Assembly (NCBI RefSeq): GCF_035506375.1
Contig: NZ_DATJPM010000055.1
Span: forward strand, 1-38,360
Reading direction: 5' to 3'
From: Methanocella sp.
Lineage (GTDB): Archaea > Halobacteriota > Methanocellia > Methanocellales > Methanocellaceae
DNA: 38,360 bases
Position numbers and translations under genes: made by a program
The notes under the pieces: model-generated
Databases searched by the model: none
The model's input: the letters and a program-made list of their open reading frames with translations, nothing else
Told to the model about the DNA's origin: nothing
In this document: positions 1 through 7,164 of the stretch, in pieces
Position numbering within the stretch: the stretch's first letter is position 1
How the letters are laid out: the number at the start of each line of letters is the position of its first letter

Positions 1-389
1 GGGCTGACCATGCCGTACTTGTCCACGGGCAGGTACGTGACCTTGAAGCCCTCTTTCTCCAGGTACTCGCAGGTCCGCAGGATTGCCGGATGCTCGACGC
101 TGGAAGTGATGATATGGTCGCCCTTCTTTTTATTGGCGAAAGCCGTGCCAACGATGGCCAGGTTATCGGCCTCAGTGCCGCACGATGTGAAAATGATCTC
201 GCCCGCGTCCGCGCCGATCGCCTTTGCGACCTGCTCGCGGGCCGCCTGTACCGCCACGTTGGCCTCCTGGCCCATCGAGTGGAGGCTGGACGGGTTACCG
301 TAGTTCTCGGTGAAGTACGGCAGCATGGCGTCCAGGACTTCCGGGCTGACCTTCGTGGTCGCGCTGTTATCCAGATATATCTTTTTCAT
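1..389 (-). CDS. nifS: Cysteine desulfurase (NifS/IscS family), 5' part only
   Basis: The gene starts at the ATG at 389 and runs off the left edge, leaving 129 codons. The N-terminus reads MKKIYLDNSATTKVSPEV, which is the class V aminotransferase start of cysteine desulfurases. It is followed by GNPSSLHSMGQ, the TSCGTEADN cofactor-phosphate segment and SSVEHPAIL with the conserved histidine. Family members take sulfur from cysteine onto an active-site Cys as persulfide and pass it to Fe-S or thiolation acceptors; the PLP lysine and that Cys lie outside the window. It begins 26 bp after the editing-domain protein, with a weak GAGTTGA ribosome site. It is therefore probably the second gene of that transcript and under the operator at 961-974. 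NifS and IscS subtypes cannot be separated here. Confidence 0.93.
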   Translation of the reverse strand, partial: MKKIYLDNSATTKVSPEVLDAMLPYFTENYGNPSSLHSMGQEANVAVQAAREQVAKAIGADAGEIIFTSCGTEADNLAIVGTAFANKKKGDHIITSSVEHPAILRTCEYLEKEGFKVTYLPVDKYGMVS

Positions 390-415
390 CGATGTCAACT
401 CTAGCAATGGTATTT

Positions 416-940
416 TCAGGAACAAGCGTCATATAGCTTCCGTTCCGGGGCTTCCTTCGATAGCTCGCTGAGATTTATGGGGTGGGAGCAATACGGGCAT
501 AACGCGTCGCAGCTCTTCCCCTCGTACGGGCAGATGCTCATGGAAAGCTCCGAAAGCGGGTGGCCCGTGCTTTTGAGGTCATACTCCTTGTACCAGCCGA
601 ACGGGGCACGCTTGACTTCACACCCGTGCTCGACCAGGCTCTTTTCCAGGTCCTTCAGTATCTGGAGCGCGGCCTCCGGCTTGCCCAGCGTGCTCGTGAG
701 GTGCGCGAACGGGAACACGACGACCTTATTAACTTTCAGCATGCTGAGGCGCTTCATGACCTCGTGTGTCGCCCCGTCCACTACTTTTGCCGGCTCCACT
801 TCGTCCTGCTTCTCGACGCAGCTGAAAAGAACGACGCAGCCGTCCATCTCATCCTCCTTTTTCTCGATAGCCTCGGCGAACTTCGTCTTCCTGGTCGCCT
901 TCCAGCCGATGTGGCTGGCATGTATCGCAAGGATCCTCAT
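416..940 (-). CDS. Free-standing archaeal ThrRS-type editing domain with C-terminal cysteine cluster
   Basis: This 174-aa protein matches the N-terminal editing domain of archaeal threonyl-tRNA synthetase, a DTD-like fold that clears Ser-tRNA(Thr). Shared landmarks with the ThrRS at 25703-27613 are FPFAHLTSTL (about 76-85) and FGWYKEYDLKSTGHPLSELS (about 114-133). It has no catalytic or anticodon domain. The last 40 residues carry a cluster absent from the ThrRS copy: C137, C144, C148 and C151, then C173. Start 940 was chosen because GGAGGT sits 7 bases upstream; nine upstream in-frame codons are ignored. It is followed by cysteine desulfurase in the same direction and has a regulon operator in its promoter. 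The cysteines suggest metal, Fe-S or persulfide chemistry, or a changed substrate such as mischarged Cys-tRNA. That is inference; the fold assignment is firm. Confidence 0.88.
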   Translation of the reverse strand: MRILAIHASHIGWKATRKTKFAEAIEKKEDEMDGCVVLFSCVEKQDEVEPAKVVDGATHEVMKRLSMLKVNKVVVFPFAHLTSTLGKPEAALQILKDLEKSLVEHGCEVKRAPFGWYKEYDLKSTGHPLSELSMSICPYEGKSCDALCPYCSHPINLSELSKEAPERKLYDACS

Positions 941-960
941 GCAAAGACCTCCCTGTAAAA

Positions 961-994
961 TTAACAATTGTTAATCGTCGTTTTTACTTATAAA
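961..994 (-). promoter_or_regulatory. Promoter and 14-bp operator of the editing-domain/nifS unit
   Basis: On the minus strand a TATA box TTTATAA (988-994) is followed by the perfect palindrome TTAACAATTGTTAA (961-974). Their centres are about 23.5 bp apart, so the palindrome covers the expected transcription start. The leader to the ATG at 940 is short and holds the GGAGGT site. The TATA box touches the 3' end of metX. Confidence 0.75.
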
Positions 995-2464
995 CTATTT
1001 GCCTGCGCCGATAAGCTTGCTCATGCCCTCGCTGGTCACGATACCAATGACGCGCTGGCCGTCATCAACGACGGGGAGCGCCGATATGTCATGCGTCTCC
1101 ATTTTTGACGAGGCCGACTCCAGCGTGTCGCACTTACGGATCGTAGTGACGTTGCGGGTCATGATCTGGTCCAGGAACGCGTACTTGAGGGCCACCGCCT
1201 TGGAGATGTCCCACGCGGTCACGATGCCTGCGAGCTTTCCGCCATTCGAGACGACCGGCAGGTGGGTCGTGTTCTGCTCGATCATGGCCCGGGCCGCGTC
1301 CTCAATGCTCGAGCTCTCGTCGATGGTCACTGCCGCTGACATGACGTCCTTGACGAGCTTCGGCGAAAGGAAATTCGAGACCAGGTAGTTGATCTGGCCG
1401 CCCTCCAGCAGGAAAGCGTCGTGGCCATAGATGGACTTGATCTCGGCATAGCTCACGTCGGCGTCGTTGGCGGTCAGCGCCATGACGATCTCTTTAGATT
1501 GGTTTGCCGGGTAGAGCCAGTCCGATGTGACCGAGAGGATAAAGAACTTTGTCTTCGTGTTCTTGAAAGCGGCATCAAGCGAGGCGTTCCGGGTCAGGTC
1601 GAAGTAGTCGATGGCCTTGGTTATGTAGAGGTACGAGTTCGCATCGAACCGCTTCACGAAGGAATCGCCCTGGTGCTGCAGGTAGCTCTCCACCTGGAAG
1701 TCCGTGGAGAAGTCGTAGCCGAAGCGGGCCTTATCTTTTAATTTCCGGCCGAACTTTTGCTGCATGGACTCGTCGCTCAGGTACGTTATGTGGCCGACCA
1801 TGCGGGCCAGCGCGAGGCCGTTCGTGGGGCGCTCGCCCTCATAGTAATTACCGTGGTTCCAGTTCCGGTCCGATACGATGGCCCGGCGCCCCACCTCGTT
1901 AAAGGCGATCTGCTGGGAGCTGGAATAGGCGGTCGTCGCCAGGATGACGGCCCGGCGCACGGCTTCGGGATATGCGACGCACCACTGCAGCGCCTGCATG
2001 CCACCCATGGAGCCGCCGGCCACCGCGTAAAGCTGCTCGATGCCTAAAAAGTCGATGAGCTTTTTCTGGGCGTTCACCATATCGCCAATCGTGATAACAG
2101 GAAAATCGAGGCCATAAGGCTTGTTGGTTGAGGGATTAATGGAAGAAGGGCCGGTCGAGCCCTTACACCCTCCGAGGATGTTACTACAGATGATGAAAAA
2201 CTTATCAGTATCAAAGGCCTTACCCGGGCCGACGGCGATGTCCCACCAGCCGGGCTTCTTGTCGCCATCGTGCCAGCCGGCGACGTGTGCGTCGCCGGAC
2301 AGCGCGTGGCAGATCAGTATGGCGTTACTCTTGTCTTTGTTTAATTGGCCGTACGTCTCGTATGCGATGGTCACCGGCCCGAGCTTCTGGCCCGATTCCA
2401 GGACGAGCTCTTCCTGCAGGTGGAAATACCTGGTCTTGACAACGCCTACTGATCCAATGCTCAT
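995..2464 (-). CDS. metX: Homoserine O-acetyltransferase with C-terminal CBS pair
   Basis: A 489-aa enzyme that acetylates L-homoserine with acetyl-CoA, the activation step for homocysteine and methionine synthesis. The alpha/beta hydrolase part (about 1-370) has the nucleophile S152 in GGSMGG. Asp in VTSDWLYP (D315) and His in YGHDAFLLE (H348) complete the triad. From about 375 to the end are two CBS domains (LPVVSNGGKLAGIVTAWD and LPVVDDGQRVIGIVTS), which usually bind adenosyl ligands and suggest allosteric control; this fusion is known in archaeal MetX. Start 2464 gives MSIGSVGVVK; the longer reading would overlap the upstream gene. It lies 13 bp after the sulfhydrylase in the SepCysS operon, so the acetyl-homoserine product feeds the preceding gene's enzyme. 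Confidence 0.93.
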   Translation of the reverse strand: MSIGSVGVVKTRYFHLQEELVLESGQKLGPVTIAYETYGQLNKDKSNAILICHALSGDAHVAGWHDGDKKPGWWDIAVGPGKAFDTDKFFIICSNILGGCKGSTGPSSINPSTNKPYGLDFPVITIGDMVNAQKKLIDFLGIEQLYAVAGGSMGGMQALQWCVAYPEAVRRAVILATTAYSSSQQIAFNEVGRRAIVSDRNWNHGNYYEGERPTNGLALARMVGHITYLSDESMQQKFGRKLKDKARFGYDFSTDFQVESYLQHQGDSFVKRFDANSYLYITKAIDYFDLTRNASLDAAFKNTKTKFFILSVTSDWLYPANQSKEIVMALTANDADVSYAEIKSIYGHDAFLLEGGQINYLVSNFLSPKLVKDVMSAAVTIDESSSIEDAARAMIEQNTTHLPVVSNGGKLAGIVTAWDISKAVALKYAFLDQIMTRNVTTIRKCDTLESASSKMETHDISALPVVDDGQRVIGIVTSEGMSKLIGAGK

Positions 2465-2477
2465 TTTTTCATCCCGT

Positions 2478-3776
2478 TTATACCTTCGCCAGCGCCTGGT
2501 CGAGGTCGGCGATAATGTCCTTGACATCCTCAATGCCGATGGACAGCCTGATCAGGCCAGGGGTGACGCCGGTGTCCAGCTGCTCCTGTTCGGAGAGTTG
2601 CTGGTGGGTCGTAGATGCCGGGTGGATGATCAGGGACTTGGCGTCGCCGATGTTCGCCAGGTGCGAAAACAGCTTGACACTCTCGATGATCTTCTTGCCG
2701 GCCTCGACTCCGCCCTTGACCTCGAATGCTACGAGACCGCCGTAGATACCATCCTTGAGGTACTTGCCCGAGACCTTATGGTTGTAGAAGCTGGGCAAGC
2801 CCGGGTAGAAGACGAACTTGACCTTGGGGTGCTTCTCCAGGTACTGCGCGACCGCCAGAGCGTTTTCCGAGTGCTTCTTCTGCCTTAACGGGAGGTCCTC
2901 GATGCCCTGGAGGAACAGGAACGAGGCCCACGGGCTTAGCGCCGGTCCGAGGTCACGGAGCAGCAGTACTCTCGCCCTCAGGATGTACGCCAGGTTGGCG
3001 CCGCCGATGTTGCCGAATGCATCCCAGTAGCTTAAGCCGTGGTAGCTCGGGTCCTTATCGGTGATCTCGGGGAACTTGCCGTTGTCCCACTTGAAGTTGC
3101 CCGAGTCCACGATGACGCCGCCGATGGTGGTGCCGTGGCCGCCGATATACTTCGTAGCCGACAGGACGATGATGTCCGCGCCGTGCTCGAACGGCCTGAA
3201 GAACCCTACGCCGACGGTGTTGTCTACGACGACCGGTATGCCGGCATCGTGGGCGATCTTCGCGATGGCCTCGAAGTCCGGGACGTTCAGGTGCGGGTTG
3301 CCGATGGTCTCGATGTAGATGGCCTTCGTCTTCGGGGTAATGGCCTTCTTGAACTCCTCGGGCTTGTCCGCGTTGACGAACTTGGTGTAGCGGCCGAGCC
3401 TCTCGAACGTGTAGTGGAGAAGCTGGTATGTGCCGCCGTAAAGGTTATCGCCCGCGACGATCTCGTCGCCCACGCTGGTGATGTTGAGCAGCGCGAGGGT
3501 CGTTGCCGACTGGCCCGAACTCACGGCTAAGGCCCCGACGCCGCCCTCGATCGCAGCGACTCTTTTCTCGAAGACGTCGTTGGTGGGGTTCATGATGCGC
3601 GAGTAGATGTTGCCGAATTCCTTGAGACCGAACAGGTTCGCTGCCCTCTCAGGGGTCGGGAATACATACGAAGCGGTCGCATAGATCGGGACCGCCCTGG
3701 CGGTAGTCGCCGAGTCCGGCTCTTCTTGTCCTACGTGTAATGCAATAGTTTCTAATCCTGGTTTATTCTGTGTCAT
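2478..3776 (-). CDS. metY: O-acetylhomoserine sulfhydrylase (PLP enzyme)
   Basis: A 432-aa Cys/Met-metabolism PLP enzyme that makes homocysteine from O-acetylhomoserine and sulfide. The PLP lysine is K209 in SATKYIGGHG. The N-terminal LETIALHVGQ, the SSGQSATTLAL phosphate-binding part and the C-terminal IIHPASTTHQQLSEQEQ are typical of the O-acetylhomoserine subgroup, and length fits the family (about 430). Start 3776 has GAGGT about 8 bases upstream; five upstream codons are discarded. It lies 30 bp after SepCysS and 13 bp before metX, forming one leftward operon. That operon puts tRNA-dependent cysteine formation and homocysteine formation under the same operator. Cystathionine synthase or lyase activity is the alternative within the superfamily but fits less well. 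Confidence 0.93.
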   Translation of the reverse strand: MTQNKPGLETIALHVGQEEPDSATTARAVPIYATASYVFPTPERAANLFGLKEFGNIYSRIMNPTNDVFEKRVAAIEGGVGALAVSSGQSATTLALLNITSVGDEIVAGDNLYGGTYQLLHYTFERLGRYTKFVNADKPEEFKKAITPKTKAIYIETIGNPHLNVPDFEAIAKIAHDAGIPVVVDNTVGVGFFRPFEHGADIIVLSATKYIGGHGTTIGGVIVDSGNFKWDNGKFPEITDKDPSYHGLSYWDAFGNIGGANLAYILRARVLLLRDLGPALSPWASFLFLQGIEDLPLRQKKHSENALAVAQYLEKHPKVKFVFYPGLPSFYNHKVSGKYLKDGIYGGLVAFEVKGGVEAGKKIIESVKLFSHLANIGDAKSLIIHPASTTHQQLSEQEQLDTGVTPGLIRLSIGIEDVKDIIADLDQALAKV

Positions 3777-3806
3777 TCTTTCCAACCTCAATGTGTTATT
3801 TAAGGA

Positions 3807-5222
3807 TCATGCTTTCTTTTTCTCGCCCGGTGCATAGCTCGAGGCCGCGTTCGAGTCCACCGGCAGGTCATACTTCCTGGCGATGTCCAGGAAGGCCTCG
3901 CTCAGGTACTTGATCTTCTCCCAGGATAGGCCGTAGGTGTTCAGCTTCCAGGTCCGGGTCGCGCCGGCGAACTCGCCGATGATACCCCGGTCCGTCAGCT
4001 CCTCGCTGAAGTAGAAGCCGCGGCGCTTGTGCGTCTTTGCGATGACGTCGTAGCTGCCCGTGGTATCGACCTTGCTGAGCGTGTGTTTCCTGGGCCACTC
4101 GGAAAGCACCGCGCTTCCCTTGACCCGCTGGAACTGCTCCAGGAAGTAATTGGACTTCTGGACTTCCTCGTCCCAGTCCTTTACTCTCTCCTTGATCGTC
4201 GGGAACGACGCCATCATGGACAGCAGCGTGCCGCCCATAAGGGTGCAGCCTAAGTTCTCGACTTCCTTGATGCCGAACTTCCTCTTGGTCACGTCGCCCA
4301 CCATCGCGGTCGTGCGGAGTACTTTGGGAGCATACTCGTTCGATACGCCCAGAACGCCCGACGGGGCGACCGATGCCATACTCTTGTGGCCGGAGCCCAC
4401 GACAAAGTCCGCCCCGATCTTTTTAGCGTCCACCGGGGCTATTCCCACGGTGTATGCGCCGTTGTACAGGAACGGGATGCCGTACTGCTTCGCGACCTTC
4501 GCGATGCCATAGACATCGTGCTCGTTGGCGAGCATGTAGTCGAAGTGGTCGATCATTATGAGCACTGGCAGCTTGCCGGTCTCCTTCTTTACGTCCTCGA
4601 TCTTCCGGGCGGTTGCGTCTGCGGTGATGACGTTCTTCTCGTTCTTGGGCACTTCCTTGACGACACCCCCGGCCTGCTCGACGGCGAGGAACTCGGTGTA
4701 GTGGGCGAAAGCCGATACGATGACAGAGTCGCCTTTTTCCACCAGCGCCGACGCGACGGCCTGGAACGCCCTTCGGGCGCCCGGTGTGACCCTGGCCTGG
4801 TCGGCGTTGAGCCACTTTGCGAGCTCGCCGTGGAAGTCGTCGATGCCCGGCTTCGTTATTTTGTCCAGCCTGAAGGGCTTGCGGCAGTAGTCGCAGGTAG
4901 AGTAGCCGTCGCCGTATGCGATGATCGCTTTCCTCGCCTCGGGCGTCAACCTGCCGGCGGCCTGGATGGGATGGATGTTGATATATTCCTCTTCCCTGGT
5001 TCTTATGTCCAGGTTCCCGATCCGGGTCTTCGGCGGGCACGCGGTTTTGATATCCGGGGCCTCGATCTCGGCGAGGTACTCCTTGACCTTCGCCAGCGAT
5101 TCCTTTACGTGTTGTTCCTGCTCCGGAGTCAGCCCGGTGGGCAGCGACTGCCTGAATACTTCCCTCACGTCCTCCAGGGAGAACAGCGCGTCGAACGTCC
5201 TTTGAACTCGTAAGTTGCTCAT
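3807..5222 (-). CDS. pscS: O-phospho-L-seryl-tRNA:Cys-tRNA synthase (SepCysS)
   Basis: A 471-aa PLP enzyme that turns Sep-tRNA(Cys) into Cys-tRNA(Cys), the second step of tRNA-dependent cysteine synthesis after SepRS. Visible family signatures are INIHPIQAAGRLTPEA, AYGDGYSTCDYC, a PLP lysine K280 in GSGHKSMAS, and LGCTLMGG. Cysteines C110, C113 and C326 match the persulfide/Fe-S cysteines described in this family. It is about 70-90 residues longer at the N-terminus than the short form. A SepCysE-like role for such an extension is my recollection and is not shown here. Start 5222 gives MSNLRVQRTF with only a weak upstream GTGA. It is first in an operon with metY and metX. Two operator-bearing promoters lie upstream. 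No SepRS gene is in the window. Confidence 0.95.
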   Translation of the reverse strand: MSNLRVQRTFDALFSLEDVREVFRQSLPTGLTPEQEQHVKESLAKVKEYLAEIEAPDIKTACPPKTRIGNLDIRTREEEYINIHPIQAAGRLTPEARKAIIAYGDGYSTCDYCRKPFRLDKITKPGIDDFHGELAKWLNADQARVTPGARRAFQAVASALVEKGDSVIVSAFAHYTEFLAVEQAGGVVKEVPKNEKNVITADATARKIEDVKKETGKLPVLIMIDHFDYMLANEHDVYGIAKVAKQYGIPFLYNGAYTVGIAPVDAKKIGADFVVGSGHKSMASVAPSGVLGVSNEYAPKVLRTTAMVGDVTKRKFGIKEVENLGCTLMGGTLLSMMASFPTIKERVKDWDEEVQKSNYFLEQFQRVKGSAVLSEWPRKHTLSKVDTTGSYDVIAKTHKRRGFYFSEELTDRGIIGEFAGATRTWKLNTYGLSWEKIKYLSEAFLDIARKYDLPVDSNAASSYAPGEKKKA

Positions 5223-5280
5223 TTCTCGTCACATCCTAAGCCCGAGGGAACTTTTTTATTTCTGCACCCCTGCTTAGCGC

Positions 5281-5340
5281 TTAACAATTGTGTATTTAAC
5301 AATTGTTAAATTTTCCGAACATATTTATATCCTGTGTTCG
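5281..5340 (-). promoter_or_regulatory. pscS promoter: TATA inside a dyad, plus 14-bp operators
   Basis: Minus-strand TATAAATA (5322-5329) lies inside the inverted repeat CGAACA-N13-TGTTCG (5316-5340). Downstream is TTTAACAATTGTTAAA (5295-5310), whose centre is 23 bp from the TATA centre, and then a partial second site TTAACAATTGTG (5281-5292). The same layout, with a nearly identical 25-bp dyad, precedes the tRNA-Cys genes at 6513-6558. Confidence 0.78.
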
Positions 5341-5411
5341 TGGCAATACCGGAATTTTGCCGGAGTACGTAGCTCAGGCCGTTTTTACCTTGCTATGGAG
5401 GCGGGCAAGAG

Positions 5412-5465
5412 TCAACAATCGTTATGATTGTTAACAATCGTTTAGAAGCGTTGATACTATATAAA
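5412..5465 (-). promoter_or_regulatory. Upstream leftward promoter with two overlapping operator copies
   Basis: Minus-strand TTTATATA (5458-5465) is an excellent archaeal TATA box. Exactly 24 bp from its centre lies TTAACAATCGTTTA (5431-5444), and a further copy TCAACAATCGTTAT follows at 5412-5425. The next gene in this direction is pscS, about 210 bp away, behind its own promoter. I see no convincing ORF in between. It may give a long-leader pscS transcript or a short non-coding RNA. Confidence 0.55.
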
Positions 5466-5522
5466 GCATATGGTTTGAGTAAAAATATGCATGATAGTAA
5501 TAACGCTATAAGGGCGATAACG

Positions 5523-5546
5523 GTAAAAATGGGCTAACTCGGCCCT
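5523..5546 (-). terminator. Hairpin plus U-run after the secreted protein gene
   Basis: On the minus strand GGGC-CGAGTTA-GCCC (5531-5545) is followed by ATTTTT (5525-5530). It lies just after the stop at 5560 and would separate this gene from the promoter at 5458-5465. Confidence 0.55.
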
Positions 5547-5559
5547 AAAAAGGATATGA

Positions 5560-6231
5560 TCAGTCAAATAAGTGGCCGATCCTATCGAAGATACCGGAGA
5601 ATCCTGAAGTGACAGAAGAGCCGCCGAACAGGCTGTCGCCCCACCCCCACCAGGATGTGTTCAAGGGGCTCACCGAGGTCGTATTGAATGCATTAATATC
5701 CTCGAACGGCCTGAATCCGTTCAGGTCGATCATGAAGGGATTCTTCTTTTCGTTCGGGTCAGTGTATTGCATGTCCAGCACGAAGATCTTCTTGCTCCAG
5801 TCGCCGGACGTGCCGACGTTGACCGTTAGCTGGTCGCCGTCGACCTTATAGTCGTTTATGCCGACGATGGCGCCGGACTTTAGCTTATCCACGAGCCCCG
5901 TCTGGAATCCTGATGGCTCGTTTTTTGGGTCGTAGTTCACGTATAGAGTATATGCCTGGCCCGTCTTTACGGCCGGATCGGCCGAGTAGAGCACGTTGCC
6001 CTGGACCGTACTGCCCTGGGGCACATCAGGCAGTGCAACGGCACTAATGCCGAAAGTTTCGGGGACAAGACCCCCCGACGTGCTTTGCGGCGTGACCGTC
6101 GGCATCACCGGCATCTTCGTGAGCTGGAGCACGACCTTCGCCTTTCCTGAATAATCCGTAGACTGTGCCGCGCTCAGCACCATGAGCGCAGAAATAAGTA
6201 ATGCCATTATGGCAATAACCCTGAGCCTCAT
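5560..6231 (-). CDS. Secreted or anchored protein of unknown function
   Basis: A 223-aa protein with a clear signal peptide, MRLRVIAIMALLISALMV then LSAAQS with a likely cleavage after about residue 23. The mature part has no cysteine. It is rich in Val, Gly, Ser and Asp, with segments such as YTLYVNYDPKNEPSG and DLNGFRPFED, and ends in a Gly/Ser/Trp-rich tail. I do not recognise the family; a beta-rich extracellular domain is likely. Start 6231 has AAAGGT directly upstream. A TATA-like ATTATAAAAA near 6263-6271 gives it its own promoter without the regulon palindrome. It sits between the pscS promoters and the tRNA-Cys genes, possibly only by position. Confidence 0.8.
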   Translation of the reverse strand: MRLRVIAIMALLISALMVLSAAQSTDYSGKAKVVLQLTKMPVMPTVTPQSTSGGLVPETFGISAVALPDVPQGSTVQGNVLYSADPAVKTGQAYTLYVNYDPKNEPSGFQTGLVDKLKSGAIVGINDYKVDGDQLTVNVGTSGDWSKKIFVLDMQYTDPNEKKNPFMIDLNGFRPFEDINAFNTTSVSPLNTSWWGWGDSLFGGSSVTSGFSGIFDRIGHLFD

Positions 6232-6334
6232 ACCTTTACCCGGTGAATCATTAGTTTACGTTTTTATAATTATGTTGAAAAATAAATACGGCCGGAGCAT
6301 GGAAAAATTCCGATAAAAAGCGGTTAAAGAAAAA

Positions 6335-6405
6335 AGCAGAGGGAGAGAATCGAACTCTCCTGAACCGGTCTGCAGCCGGTTGCATAGCCATTCTGCCACC
6401 TCTGC
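6335..6405 (-). tRNA. tRNA-Cys (GCA), downstream copy
   Basis: 71 nt including the discriminator. The acceptor stem GCAGAGG/CCTCTGC is perfect, the D-stem is GCA/TGC, the anticodon stem ACCGG/CCGGT holds loop CTGCAGA (anticodon GCA), and the T-stem is GAGAG/CTCTC. Discriminator is U73, a tRNA-Cys identity element. No CCA is encoded. It lies 22 nt after the other copy and is followed at once by a T-rich terminator on the minus strand. It is the substrate expected for SepRS and SepCysS. Confidence 0.97.
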
Positions 6406-6427
6406 GTATAGTGGGGTCGTTTTTGAG

Positions 6428-6498
6428 AGCAGAGAAAGAGAATCGAACACTCCTGAACCGGTCTGCAGCCGGTTGTATAGCCACTCTGCCATCCCTGC
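6428..6498 (-). tRNA. tRNA-Cys (GCA), upstream divergent copy
   Basis: 71 nt, anticodon GCA and U73 kept, acceptor stem GCAGGGA/TCTCTGC intact with one G-U pair, anticodon arm identical to the downstream copy. It differs in helices: a C-A mismatch in the D-stem (GCA/TAC), and a T-T mismatch plus a G-T wobble in the T-stem (GAGTG/CTCTT). It is transcribed first from the operator-bearing promoter, with about 14 nt between the palindrome and its 5' end. It may be a decaying duplicate or a specialised isoacceptor with a weaker elbow. Confidence 0.93.
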
Positions 6499-6512
6499 TT
6501 GCTCTGCTTGAC

Positions 6513-6558
6513 TTAACAATTGTTAATAGAATTCGAACATATTTATATTCTTTGTTCG
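6513..6558 (-). promoter_or_regulatory. tRNA-Cys promoter with the same dyad and operator as pscS
   Basis: Minus-strand TATAAATA (6540-6547) lies inside CGAACA-N13-TGTTCG (6534-6558), which matches the pscS element in 23 of 25 positions. The palindrome TTAACAATTGTTAA (6513-6526) is centred exactly 24 bp from the TATA centre. Transcription should begin inside the palindrome, about 20 nt before the first tRNA. Confidence 0.8.
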
Positions 6559-6716
6559 AGGCAATCCCGGGCGATAACAGGCATATGCAAGGCCCGAGTC
6601 ATGCTTGCGCAGCCACTTAATAATTATTTAGACAGCCCTATGGTCTTTATAGCATGGCATAAAAGCAAAAAAGGCATAAAAAAGAATTAGACCATAATTT
6701 GCAACATAGTATCAAT

Positions 6717-7088
6717 TTACACGCCGCAGCTATTCATGCAGACAGTGCAGTCGTCGAGGTCGGACTCGTCCTGACGGTGCAGATCGCATAGCGAGCCACT
6801 CTGCTTGACAATGGCGCAGACGGCACAAATGCCCGGTATGACGTCCTTCCCGGTGTTCCCGTCTGCGATCTCCTTCGCCAGGTTCTTTATCGCCTTCCGG
6901 ACCTGCTTGTTCACCGGGATACCCTTGCCCCGCTTGTCCTTCATGTACTGGGAAACGGCGGACTGGGTGATGCCCAGCTTCTCGGAGACTTCCTTCTGGG
7001 ACATGCCCAGCCTGGTCATCTCTTTTGCTAATTCAGCGCGAATGGTCGGTATAACGTACCACACGATCAATTCACATGGAGCCTTCAT
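6717..7088 (-). CDS. XRE-type HTH regulator with cysteine-rich C-terminus (candidate sulfur regulator)
   Basis: A 123-aa protein. Residues 1-20 (PCELIVWYVIPTIRAEL) and the HTH at about 28-55 (GMSQKEVSEKLGITQSAVSQ) fit the archaeal COG2522-like regulator family as I recall it. The tail after residue 85 has C88, C91, C101, C114, C117 and C121, arranged as CxxC, C, CxxCxxxC; C5 is near the N-terminus. Such a set could bind an Fe-S cluster or zinc, or sense persulfide. Start 7088 has no good Shine-Dalgarno. Palindromes of the regulon type lie in its promoter (7106-7119), at 7165-7178 and at 7216-7229 before the divergent gene. It is central among the operator-bearing units, so it is the best candidate to bind the palindrome; that link is inference. 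Confidence 0.9.
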   Translation of the reverse strand: MKAPCELIVWYVIPTIRAELAKEMTRLGMSQKEVSEKLGITQSAVSQYMKDKRGKGIPVNKQVRKAIKNLAKEIADGNTGKDVIPGICAVCAIVKQSGSLCDLHRQDESDLDDCTVCMNSCGV

Positions 7089-7100
7089 GGTGCGATCAAC

Positions 7101-7131
7101 TTAATTAAACAATCGTTATAATATTATTTAA
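7101..7131 (-). promoter_or_regulatory. Promoter region of the cysteine-rich XRE gene with operator variant
   Basis: TAAACAATCGTTAT (7106-7119) matches the palindrome consensus in 12 of 14 positions. An AT-rich TATA-like element CTTAAATAAT (minus, about 7123-7132) lies upstream of it, closer than in the other promoters. This suggests autoregulation. Confidence 0.5.
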
Positions 7132-7164
7132 GATTAACGCTGTTAAGTGGCTTGCTTCTGAAAT

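Noticed and set aside
2121..2888. Long plus-strand frame opposite metX and metY
   Set aside because: It is antisense to two well-identified enzymes, has no family resemblance, and arises from high-GC codon structure. The same holds for other long antisense frames, for example 4386-5213, 28402-29403 and 37089-37742.
5288..5322. Eight-codon leader ORF (MFGKFNNC, ending in a Cys codon then stop) inside the pscS promoter, hinting at cysteine attenuation
   Set aside because: The Asn-Asn-Cys-stop part is just the palindrome read in one frame, and the pscS transcript start lies inside it. It could only be translated from the upstream promoter. No conservation can be checked.
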